The notes under the pieces were generated by a model. The model was not told where the DNA came from, did not search any database, and was given only the letters and a program-made list of their open reading frames with translations. From Gracilaria caudata (taxonomy: Eukaryota; Rhodophyta; Florideophyceae; Gracilariales; Gracilariaceae): a stretch of DNA of 59,776 nucleotides. Of the stretch, positions 35,660 to 45,289 are shown in pieces. The stretch covers positions 1-59,776 of the forward strand of contig JASCIV010000051.1 of NCBI GenBank assembly GCA_030374735.1, read 5' to 3'. Both the position numbers and the translations under genes were made by a program. Position 1 is the stretch's first letter, and every line of letters begins with the position of its first letter.

Positions 35660-36944
35660 TATCTTCTGGGTTCGACGCATGCAACCAATCTGTACACATA
35701 TGCTCTCGAGGAAGAAGTCGTGCTCAAGATTCAGACGCGCCCTCAATTCAATTTCTGTCTTTCGTCCTAGATCTCGTAATATATCGTATTACCGTTCTCT
35801 GGCCCGCTGGAAAGACATTTGGATGTGTTTCCGCCTATTGTATTGGACACATTCTGGTACAAGTACCGTATATAACCGAGCGTGTTTGGTTTATACAGAG
35901 CCTTCTCTGGCCACATTAAAACTCGTTTCGGCTCCTGTTTCGTTCTTCAACAGTGGTACTTTCGGCCTAACAGGTAGGTACTGGTTTGTGCTGATAGTGT
36001 ACCATCTTCGCTCCTTTTAAGGCAGCACAAAAACGACAGTCAATCGGGCCTCTTACGGACACATCTTGTCCTAACACATAGTACTTATTTCGATACATCC
36101 GCGGACTAACTACTTCGGACTTAATTCGTACCGATTGCGAGGTATTGCTGTACTACCTGTAAGACCTTCACATGAACTTGTTTGGGTCTTACTTCGTACC
36201 AAACTTGGTCTCTCCCTGGGCCATTTACAGGTCAAAGTTTGGCCATTAGACGTGTACGCCCTTCGTACTTTTCCACATGGTGTCCTGTACCTATTTCGGC
36301 ACGAAGACGGGCGCTGGCGGCTCCATTCTTTTGCCCATAAGCGGACAATTTTTTGGCAGTATTTATACGGCCACATTTTTTATAACATATTTGGGGCACA
36401 TTGCTGGCCATGTTTTGTACATATGTCGAACTTCAAGAACCAGATCAAAGAGGGTACAACTTCATCCATATGTCGTACTATTTTCGAATCTTTGTTTTGC
36501 TTCTAGGGCATACGGACTAGGTATATATGAGGCAGAGAGGAATCGGAGTACGCACTTTTTCCGCCGACTAATGTCCAGCATTCCAAGAGAAGAAGTTGAT
36601 CTGCATCACTGAAATGGAAGACATTCTCGCAATGATGATCTGTCACACTTCATCACGTAGTTGCTCAACAAGGCCACCGTAGCCGTTCATATTTCTTCGT
36701 GCTTCGCTTTTTACGGCCCAGAAGGAAGATAACCCGTCATACAATTTTAGTTATATGAGTGCGTTTAAAGTATACACTTGCTCATCTCGATGTATTAAAT
36801 TGTTGACACCTTTTCGACAGTTATGAACGTTCTTGTCTGCGAATCTTAGTGTTATGTGCAAATTCATCTCAGGTAAATCCATTTCTCTCCGTAGCAGTAG
36901 TGCTTCTGGCCAATGGATGGCAACAAAACAGGCCTTTTGCTTAG
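35660..36944. other. Non-coding, AT-richer stretch with short repeated motif
   Basis: No supported gene; frames up to 123 codons are full of Phe, Tyr and Trp and look random. The motif GG[ACG]CACAT[TC] occurs at 35845, 35909, 36057, 36369 and 36394, more than expected by chance in 560 bases. Words like TTTCGG and TTTTGGC also recur. This could be the subterminal repeat zone of a CACTA-like element. The upstream flank of the LTR retrotransposon completes the interval. Confidence 0.4.
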
Positions 36945-37461
36945 TGTTAGGGTTTCATCAATTCTGTTCATCTTTTTATGGAATTTGTTACTTTTTTGTG
37001 CTTTTAGATAATTCTTTTATTTTCTATGAACCCCTTGTGATCTAGCGATCCGATTTGATACCTCTTTTCCCCTCAGACTCCTTGTTCGACAATATTTGTC
37101 ATAATGTTACCAAGACATGTCATATGTGATGTCTGCGTTGTCACTTGATGTCCTGAAAGTTTCATAGTTGTCTGTGCTTTTCTTGAAATCTTAGAAATGT
37201 ACACGTCGCGGAAGCATCTAGAAGTTTGTAGAAGCTTCCACAGCCGATTTCTGCGCACAGTTTCTACACTGGTTCCAACGCATATGCCAATACTCATAGA
37301 TGCTTTATTTTTGAAGATATTTTAAGAAGCGTCGCTAGCAATCTTGTTTTCGAAGGTCCCAACCTCTGTATGGATTCTGGTCGACCCGCCGGTTTCTCCT
37401 CTGCCGTCACCATCGTTCACTTTCTCAACCATTGTTCAGCCTCAGATCCAGTTTTCTAACA
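36945..37461 (+). repeat. 5' LTR
   Basis: 517 bases, TGTTAGGG to TCTAACA. Aligns along its whole length with 43826-44356, for example at TAGCGATCCGATTTGA and ACCAAGACATGTCATA, with roughly one difference every seven or eight bases. Confidence 0.85.
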
Positions 37462-38593
37462 TTGGTAGCCATCGCAAGTAAGTATTGCACTTGCATTAAA
37501 CTGCGTGATCATCCAGCCCTAAAAGATTTGGCTACACAAAATTCTAGGTTTGGATGAGCCTCAGAGATCCAGCTCGTTACTGACTGTTGACTTTTGACAT
37601 TCGTTGTGGTGTTTCAAGTGAGCCCAATACGCAGTTCCCAGGTACCGCCGTCATCGCCTGTGTTCCACACGAACACGGACATCGCCGCCGGACCACAGTC
37701 GTTGCCACCGCCGTCGCCATCACCCCCTGTCAACACCACCGAAACCTGGATTTCTCACAGCTTGTCTATCTTGGAACCATGTACACCTCCGCGCTATACA
37801 CCGTCACCACCGTGGACATTCTTGCGTCAACAACCGTCTGTGTTTGACAACAGACACGTCTCAGGTTTACGTTTTTTGAATGAGGCTAACGAGTTTACTG
37901 AAGCTGATCAACGTCTTGTACTCCCGAATAGAGACTCGGCTAACCTACACATCTTACTCGTGGCGCGCACAACTTGCGGAGCGTCTGTCAGGTAGCCGAC
38001 ACCGCAACAAGGTACTCAACCAGAGGTCTCCGCCCGGTTGCTTCAATTGTGGTGTTTTGAGTTTCCAGAATTGGAAGCATTACGAGGATCACAAGGGTGA
38101 CGCAAGCATCAAACCGCAGTCAAGAAGGAATATCCTCGTCAACAGCGTTACTTTCAATAAAAGTTGTGGTAAACACGTTGAGTTGACAAAAGTTCTTAAA
38201 GGAGGTCGTTCTGCCATTTTAGCTCCCGTTTATGGTTTTGTTCCAGTTTCTGCTACGCTCATATTACTTAGCATTGGTAAGAGAGAAGTCACCGTACAGG
38301 GCTTACTATCTTCCCTAACTCTAGACGCTTTGTAATTGAGCTGAGGATACCTTATATGAACCACTTCGATTTGCGAAAGCAATTTTACAACGCAGGGAAT
38401 CGAACTCGGGACCTCCCGCGTGCACACCGCGCCGCCTACCCTGTAGATCAGACGCGCTGTACATCCTTGCCTACCTCCGAGAATTGCAAGTTTTCGAGGT
38501 GCCACGGGGCGCTCTTGATCAAAAAAGATTTTTATATTTTTTAGCGCACCCCCATTTCTGAGCCAATTTCGAAGGTTTTCGTCGGTTCGGGAC
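37462..38593 (+). other. Leader between 5' LTR and gag
   Basis: Begins with TTGGTAGCCATCGC, of which TGGTAG could be the primer-binding site for an initiator methionine tRNA. No gag-like protein until 38594; the open frames at 37587-38335 are unrecognised. A tRNA-like sequence lies antisense at 38386-38461. Confidence 0.5.
38386..38461 (-). tRNA. tRNA-like relic (pseudo-tRNA, possibly His GUG)
   Basis: Read on the - strand this is exactly 76 nt. The acceptor arms TACAGCG and CGTTGTA pair fully (one G-U). A D-stem GTCT/AGGC encloses a loop with GGG; an anticodon stem of four GC pairs holds a loop GTGTGCA (anticodon GTG after T33). The T-loop TTCGATT is normal but its stem pairs at only three of five positions, and one base between acceptor and D-stem is missing. 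No CCA encoded. It sits inside the retrotransposon leader, so it is probably a pseudo-tRNA or the head of a tRNA-derived SINE. Confidence 0.5.
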
Positions 38594-39515
38594 ATGTTAA
38601 GCTCTCACGGCAACCCTGGAACACCCCCACAGGTGCGTGCAGGTCAGATGCCACAGAATATGGCCCGCTCGTTGGAAGAAAATAGGTCGCAGATGGTCAC
38701 GATGAAGCAAGAAACTCAAAACAAAATATCTGCGTTAGAGACTTCTTTGGCTGTTTTGTCTAGCAATCCCGGTTCATCTTCCACTGCCAAGATCAGGAGG
38801 CCTCCGACGTTCACTAGGAAACAAAATGTTGACAGTAGAATATCCCACATTCGAAACTACCATGATGAAACACCCGAGGATAAAGCCTTTACCAGTGCTC
38901 TAAGTTACATAAGTGGCCCAGCTCATGAGTGGTATCTTGCCCAAGAACGAAACGGACTTGTACTGGAATCCCTTGAAGACCTCTTCGATCGCTTGAAAGA
39001 GTGGTTTATCACTGTCAATAAGGAAAATTCCGAAGAAAATTCGAGGGACAAACTCAATAAATGGAAACAGTACAAGGAAGTGAAGCAAATCAATGAGGAC
39101 TTCTTCAAAATTGTCCTCGATATTCCAAATATCAGCACTGGAGAGCAAATTGATAGGTACACCCGAGGACTCAAGAGCTATGTCTGGAAAGAGCTTTGCA
39201 CCAATGAATACCATTCTCTTACTGGAGCCATGAAAGACGCTGAGCGTGTTGAATCAGCTTTGAGAAGGGGTCGATAGGCACGGTTTGGCAGGCAGGCGAG
39301 TGGTTTAGGATCATCTCAAGGACCGGTACACATGGATATAGGAAATGTGAAGGTGACGAAGTTGACCAGGGAAGAACGCGAGAATCGAGGAGAGCGCGGA
39401 CTCTATTTCCGCACTCGACAACCTGGACACATGGCAGGCGATCAGCGCTGTCCAGAAAACTCCAAGAGAAACAGAAATTTGAATCTCAACCTGCACCCAC
39501 ATCAGTTCCATTGAG
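38594..39515 (+). pseudogene. gag: gag (capsid and zinc knuckle)
   Basis: Gag protein of the element, which would pack its RNA. The first frame (227 codons to TAG at 39275) starts at the first ATG and shows the retrotransposon gag core with YISGPAHEWYLAQ, FDRLKEWFITVN, KWKQYKEVKQINEDFF, RYTRGLKSYVWKEL. After the stop the sequence continues with HMDIGNVK and a knuckle-like QPGHMAGDQRCP in which two of the expected cysteines are lost. The N-terminal 40 residues are predicted coiled (EENRSQMVTMKQETQNK). Confidence 0.8.
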
Positions 39516-41180
39516 CAACCCCCGAACCCCATTGAACTCGATCGAACAGCACCCATCGAATAAGTCAGTCAAACACAAACCCATTGAATCGGCAGATAAC
39601 CACGGAAACCAAGAATACCTACCGAGTGAAGGAATACAAAAACTTTTGCCATCCCGTTTAGCGTCACCACTTGAAAAAACCTCTGTTGGTTTACTTCTTG
39701 TACACGTATTCTTCAAAGAAAGAAAGTGTACAGCTTTGTTTGACAACTGATCTGAGAAAAGTTATTTGTCAACAACTGTGTGCAAGGATATGAAGATCCC
39801 TACTATTGACACGCGACACGAATCTGAAATGGCCAACGGCTTGATCAACGTGCTCCAAGACATCAAAGAAGAAAGAGTAGACCTCCAAATCGAAGAACTA
39901 CAAGAGAAACGACGCTTCGCAATTTGTGCATTACATGGATATGATATCATTTTAGGAAAAGTCCGCCTCTATAAATACAACCCTTCTGTCAACCACAGAG
40001 CCAACGAAATTTCATTTGTGCACAACTCGAAGACCATAGTCGTCAAACCAAACAACAATAAAAATGAGAAGTTAACCTCAGCGAACACTATCATGAAATC
40101 AATCCAAAGAAAATTACCTGTGTTTGTTTTCGCACTCCGTCCAGAAAAACAAGAACACACTGAGACCACTGAAGGCCCTCGACTGCAGCACCTCCTGGAA
40201 GAATACAAAGAACTTTCCCGGATAAGTTACCGAAAGTGTTACCCCCTCACAAGAGAAAACATTTTCGCATTGAACTTACTCCAGGTGCTACACCACAGAA
40301 GAAAAGATTCTACCGAATGTCGGATAAGGAATTAAAAGAACTACAGAGACAACTCGACGATCTCATTTACCAAGGACTCATTCGTCCCAGTACAAGCCCA
40401 TGGGGCGCTCCAGTTCTGTTTGCTGCGAAAAAGGATGGAATTCAGAGGTTCTGTATCGATTACCGAGCACTTAAAAAAAAACACACGATCAAGAAAAGCT
40501 ATTCCAAGAATTGATGATATATTTGACCAACTCCGTGGTTCAAAAAAATTTTCTAAACTCGATTTGAGATGCGGATACCACCAGACTCGACTGTCAGAAA
40601 CTTCTTTTCCTCTCACGGCCTTCAGGAAAAGATATAGAAATTTTGAATTCCTCTTACCACCCTTTGGTCTGACGAGCGCACCAGCAAGCGTTATGAGTCT
40701 CATGAACGAAGTGCTTCAAAGTCATCTGTAGAAATTTGTCCTGGTGTATTTCGATGACATCCTAATTTACAGTAAGGATCTGGATGAGCACATTGAACAT
40801 ATCATACTTGTATTTGACTACCTTCGCTCGCATAAGCTATATGGGAAGATTTCCAAATGTGAGTTTCTACGAAGCAAAGTCGAATGCCTTGTTCATCTTG
40901 TTAGCAACGAGGGAGTATCTGTCGAAGAGCACAAAGTCAAAGCCATAGCTAACTGGGAGACTCCAAAGAACAAAACAGATGTACAGGCCTCTCAAGGACT
41001 GGTGAATTACTACCGAAGATTTTTCAAGAGCTGTTCCTATATATTCAAACATCTTATTACTCTCTGTAGCAAAAACCCGTTTCAATGGGGGACGGATCAA
41101 AATTTCGCATTCGAAAAACTCAAGAACGCAATTTCGAACACACCTGTACTCTGCCATTTGATCCCAATTTCCCGATAATA
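39511..41180 (+). pseudogene. pol: pol: protease and reverse transcriptase
   Basis: A retropepsin-like segment near 39690-39790 reads KCTALFDN, a TGA in the place of the active-site glycine codon, then SEKSYLSTTVC. The reverse transcriptase follows: TPGATPQKKRFYRMSD, LIRPSTSPWGAPVLFAAKK, FCIDYRAL, FSKLDLRCGYHQTRLSE with the first catalytic Asp, EFLLPPFGLTSAPA, and VYFDDILIYSKDLDEH with the catalytic pair. The thumb and connection region (YYRRFFKSCSYIFKHL) continue to 41180. Frame changes at about 40310, 40510 and 41150 and a TAG at 40729 inactivate it. Confidence 0.85.
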
Positions 41181-42855
41181 TTCACAATTGATGAACTCCA
41201 GTATGCGTTAGGAGCTGTTTCGGAACGGGTAGAAGTTCTCCGTCACGGGACACGTTGCATTCCACTCTAGAACACTGAACCGTGCAGAACAAAGTTATGC
41301 CGCTCACGAAAGAGAACAACTCGCTGTAGTTGATGTTCTCAGATTATGGAGAGTGTATCTGCAAGGTCAAAAATTTACGCTATGCACTGATTACTTTCTC
41401 CTGAAATACCTCGAAACCCAACCAAATCTGTCGCAACGCCAAGTACGTTGGCTGGAAAGAATTATCGATTTCGACTTCAAATTCCAACCAAGGAAAGTCC
41501 AATGTAGTCTATATGCACCATCCCCATATTCAATACATGCGGAAGAAAAACAAGCGAGTAACCTTTCCTTGCTTGTGGAAGCCGTATTCAAAACTCGTCC
41601 ACTAAATTTCATATCCTTCATCAGTGAAATATATCTTACGAAGATATGCGTGCATTTACTAATGGATACAGAAAAGATAGATAGTTTTCATCGGTCTACA
41701 AGAACCCGATAAGTCCATTTCAAAAAAAATGGAGACTTCTTTATCACAGAAATAAGCTTTGCATCCCTGACGGAGCCCTAGAAGAAAGACAAGGGGTGTG
41801 CACGGGGGGGGGGTGCACGGGTTCATTTAGAAAATTAGGTGTTCAGAACTACAATCTACCCCTGCACTGTCCGTGCAAATCCCGATTTTGAACACTTAAT
41901 TTTCTAACTAAAGCCGTGCACAACCCGTATTCACCCCACGCCATTAAGATTCTCTTAGGGGGAGATATACGAAGAAAGATTATATCCGGCAACCATGATC
42001 TTCCATCTTTAGGACATATGGCACTTAAGAAAACATTACGGCGAATGTGGAAATCCTATTTCTGGAAATATCTAAGGAAAGACGTTCGCGAGTACACAAG
42101 AACATGCCAGAGGTATGAGGAAACAAAACCAGTAACCAAGAAGCCGCAGGGGTCCCTACAAGCGCTTGCAACCCCTAGTCAGAAGTGGTCCCAGATCACT
42201 ATGAACTTTATCACACCTTCACCGAGTCAGGAAACAGTCTTATCTACTTTGTTGTAGACCGTCTCTCCAAACTCATGGGCATCATTCCAACAACCAAAAA
42301 TGTCACTGCTGTTGAGACTGCCAAGCTCTACGTGAAGAATTTCTATCGTTATCATGGACTTTCTGACTCCATAGTTTCTGATAGAGATTCAATGTTCATG
42401 AGCAAGTTCTGGAAGGAAATATTCTGATTACTGGGCACAAAGCTTGGACCATCATCGGCATATCATCCCTGGATAGACGTACAAACAGAGGTAATCAATA
42501 AAAAGATCGAAGAAACGATCAGGTGTTGTGTCAATTACAGGCAAAATAACTGGGACGAGAACCTGATTCAGTTCGAGGTCGCTTACAATTTCTCTGCGCA
42601 TTCTACCACAACATTCTCTCCATTCTTTCTGACCTATGCAGAAAACCTCGGATTATACCTCTCGACATGATTACGTCTCAGAGCCAGGCTGCATCTGCGT
42701 TTCTGACAAGTATTTCTGAAGCCACAAAGTTCGCAAGAAGGCAGATCAGCCAGCTGAATGAATATTCAGAACGCCATGACACCCAGAAACGAACGCCTTA
42801 CGACTTGAAAGTTGGTGAACAAGTTATGCTTTCGACAAAGAACCTGAAATGAACG
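41181..42855 (+). pseudogene. pol: pol: RNase H and integrase
   Basis: The RNase H part is recognisable from EQLAVVDVLRLWRVYLQGQKF and CTDYFLLKYL, where the family has TDHxSL, and a linker to about 41710. A 109-base inverted-repeat element interrupts here. Integrase resumes at about 41960: DLPSLGHMALKKTLRRMW, RTCQRYEETKP with one zinc-binding Cys replaced by Tyr, YFVVDRLSKLMGIIPTTK, HGLSDSIVSDRDSMFMSKFW with the second catalytic Asp, then a TGA at 42426 and the rest of the core to about 42660. The frame 42667-42852 continues with SEATKFARRQISQLNEYS and FDLKVGEQVML-like sequence, the integrase C-terminal domain. Confidence 0.8.
41807..41928. mobile_element. Small inverted-repeat element (MITE-like) nested in pol
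   Basis: The left arm at 41813-41848 (GTGCACGGGTTCATTTAG onward) is mirrored by 41886-41921 with about six differences over 36 bases, leaving a 37-base centre. A run of ten G lies just left. Coding sequence of RNase H stops before it and integrase resumes after it, so it entered after the retrotransposon did. No transposase, no clear target duplication. Confidence 0.65.
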
Positions 42856-42955
42856 AGACTGGAACGAAGAAAAATTCTGGAATCAAGTATTGTGGTCCAT
42901 TTAAGATATCGAACAAGTAATCCCAGTTACTTTTCGACTTGATATTGGAATCGTT

Positions 42956-43255
42956 ATGAAACAACGAAACATTCACGACGTGTTTCATTGCCAATTGCTG
43001 AGAATATATTACCCAGATAATACCTTCAGGAAATCTAAACCCAAGCCAACTACCATAAACCTTTCTGATGGAACCGAAGAATATGGAGTAGAAGCCATTC
43101 TGAATCATCGTAGGCGAAGAAACAAATCAGAATATCTCGTAAAATGGCTTGGCTATCCAGATCATGAGAACACTTGGCTCTCAGAATCAGACCTCAAACA
43201 CTGTCTCGACCTTCTCCGACAGTATAAGAAAACCTATGACCTCTTAAATTCTTAG
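42956..43255 (+). pseudogene. pol: pol: C-terminal chromodomain
   Basis: End of the polyprotein, 99 open codons. QRNIHDVFHCQLLRIYYPD matches the usual VHDVFHVSLL motif after integrase, and YGVEAILNHRRRRNKSEYL, KWLGYPDHENTWLSESDL is a typical chromodomain with the conserved YLVKW and W residues. Such domains steer integration to marked chromatin. This part alone is undamaged. Confidence 0.85.
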
Positions 43256-43825
43256 GGCTCAGTCGCCGCAATCAATGAACCATGGAAAACAATCAGCGTA
43301 CCCCCCCGAACAACTTGCAATTCCAGTCAGCACGTCGGTTCTACAGTCGGATAATTCTGGCGGGCAACGAATGCTCATTTGGTTTTGAGATATTACCACC
43401 GATCTATCTGAGAAGTTGCGACTGGCTTGGGCATCTTGTCATATCTGCTTTGCCTTCTTTCAGCTGCGCGGAGCGTATCTTACCGAAAACAAAGCTGAAC
43501 TCTTGACGAAGTTGTTCAAAAAGTTCGAAGAAGGTATTCTTGAAGATCTCGATGAACAATGTATCCATTTCCTCTTCTACTATCTTGTATATCCATTTGG
43601 ACATCTCCGACCACATCCCGCCGATACGTTCCTGGATGCCGTAGAAGGTACACTTGTTCATCTCGAACAAATTGGAGACGATGACTCTATCTCTTTCGAA
43701 TTCGAACCTCGTTCTGATATGGTGTTATTTCCAAATCCATCAGGTTTCTTTGAGATTCACCCTATGCCCCATGGTACCTCCAACCACTATCGAGTCGGGA
43801 CGAATCTCCTTAATGGGGGAAGGTA
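43256..43825 (+). other. Stretch between pol and 3' LTR
   Basis: A 148-codon frame (43416-43862) is open but not recognised (FDEQCIHFLFYYLVYPFGH...); it overlaps the LTR, so it may be chance. Ends with the purine tract GGGGGAAGG just before the 3' LTR. Confidence 0.5.
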
Positions 43826-44356
43826 TGTTAAGGTTTCATCTATTCTGGTCATGTTTTTATGAAATTTGTTATGTTTTTATGCTTTTAGTTAGTTAGTTAG
43901 TTTAATGTTTTAATGCTTTCTTTGAACTTCTCGTGAACTAGCGATCCGATTTGAAACCTCTTTCACCCTCTGACTCCTTGTTTCACATTATTTCTCATAA
44001 AGTTACCAAGACATGTCATATTTGATGTCTGCGTTGTCACTTGATGTCGTGAAAGTTTCGTGATTTTCTGTTCCTTGCTGGAAATCTTAGAAGTGGACAC
44101 GTTGCAGAAGCTTCTAGAAGCTACTAGAAGCTTCCACAGCTAATTCCACGCACAGTTTCTACGCTGGTTCCGACGCATATGGCAATACTCATAGATGCTT
44201 TATTCTGGGGGCTATTCTAAGAATTGTCGCTAGCGACCTTGTGTTCGAACGTCCAAACCTCTACGTAAGCTCTGGTCGACCCGCCTAGTTCTCCTCGGCG
44301 GTCACCATTGTTCACGTTCTCAACTATCGTTAAACCTCAGACCCAGTGTTCTCACA
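43826..44356 (+). repeat. 3' LTR
   Basis: 531 bases, TGTTAAGG to CTCACA, aligned with 36945-37461. It has an extra TTAGTTAGTTAGTTAG tract near 43888 and a repeat of AGAAGCTTCTAGAAGC near 44107 that the other LTR has in shorter form. Confidence 0.85.
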
Positions 44357-45289
44357 CTAAGAGGACGCTCCCGGAGGTTTTCGGACTGCTTTTACTCCAT
44401 TTCTATCCAATGCTACAAAGTGATGTGATATGGGAGAGCTTTGGGCATGCCCAAGACTCAATGCTCGTAAAGATTTACCAAATGATCTTCGAGAGACGTG
44501 CTCGAGGCAGGAATCACGATTACTCTTCTGTGTAGATTTTATGAAAACATTTTCCGATGGTGAAACAATGGCTAAGTGATGAGGTCCACCTCGAACAAGA
44601 ATAAGACGCTCTACAAGATCTTGAGGCACTTTCCTCATATATTCGGAGCATATTGATTCCACCATGGGACCCCCACAGTCCAACATAACCTTCACAGAAT
44701 AAAGGTCAAAATGAACTTTTTGGTACTAACACTGCGCGCTGGGCGCATCTGCCATCGCTTCGATGCCATAGACCCAAAGGTTCCGGAAATGCATGAACAA
44801 CCTTTCTTAGTCTTTTAGCAGCCCCAATCGCTGAGCGATACATACCGCTGGAGTTCTCGTCACATACTAAAGCCTTCAAAATTCGCTCCACTTCTCTCAC
44901 CTCAGTGGCTCCGAGCCGTTCAGCACACCCCTTCCACAACGTCGTGTGCAAACCAGCTAGCTAACTCGTCAGATGACCACTGTTCCTGCAATCTATACTC
45001 CTCTTTCTCTGGCCAGGAACAAGCACGCCGTTCTTAGTGGAGCAATATACGGGCCTCATCTTTGTGACCCTTTGTAGGATCGTCTTCTTCCCGAAGCCAA
45101 TGATGACGATCCCATTCAACCAAAGCTTTAGAAAGCTTTTGCAAATTATCTGTCCCATTCTCTCCACAACTTGCCGCTTTTCCTAGGCAGTCTTAATCGC
45201 CCTCGTTCAGTAAGTCTCTGAATAACCCGCTCCGTTTTGTATGGCAGTGCATCTCAGAACTACCTCAGACATTCCACACCAAATCTGTG
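44357..45289 (-). other. Unassigned gene remnant on - strand
   Basis: Several - strand frames look protein-like but shifted: near 45180-44950 a helical charged stretch (TDNLQKLSKALVEWDRHHW, then WSSDELASWFAHDVV), then 44951-44706 (TLWKGCAERLGATEVREVE) and 44695-44357. They may be pieces of one gene of about 250 codons. No family recognised. Confidence 0.3.

Larger units (their letters stand above)
36945..44356 (+). mobile_element. Full-length Ty3/gypsy LTR retrotransposon (chromovirus), degraded
   Basis: Flanked by two related LTRs, each starting TG and ending CA. The base five-mers outside are CTTAG on the left and CTAAG on the right, a likely five-base target duplication with one change. 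The order gag, protease, reverse transcriptase, RNase H, integrase, chromodomain is that of Ty3/gypsy, and the C-terminal chromodomain places it among chromoviruses. A possible primer-binding site TGGTAG follows the 5' LTR at 37463, and a purine tract (GGGGGAAGG) precedes the 3' LTR. All parts carry stops or frameshifts and the LTRs have drifted apart, so it cannot move by its own products. A small inverted-repeat element is nested at about 41.8-41.9 kb. Confidence 0.9.

Noticed and set aside
36945..44356. Endogenous retrovirus
   Set aside because: No envelope-like gene, and the chromodomain at the end of pol marks a plant/fungal-type Ty3/gypsy chromovirus.
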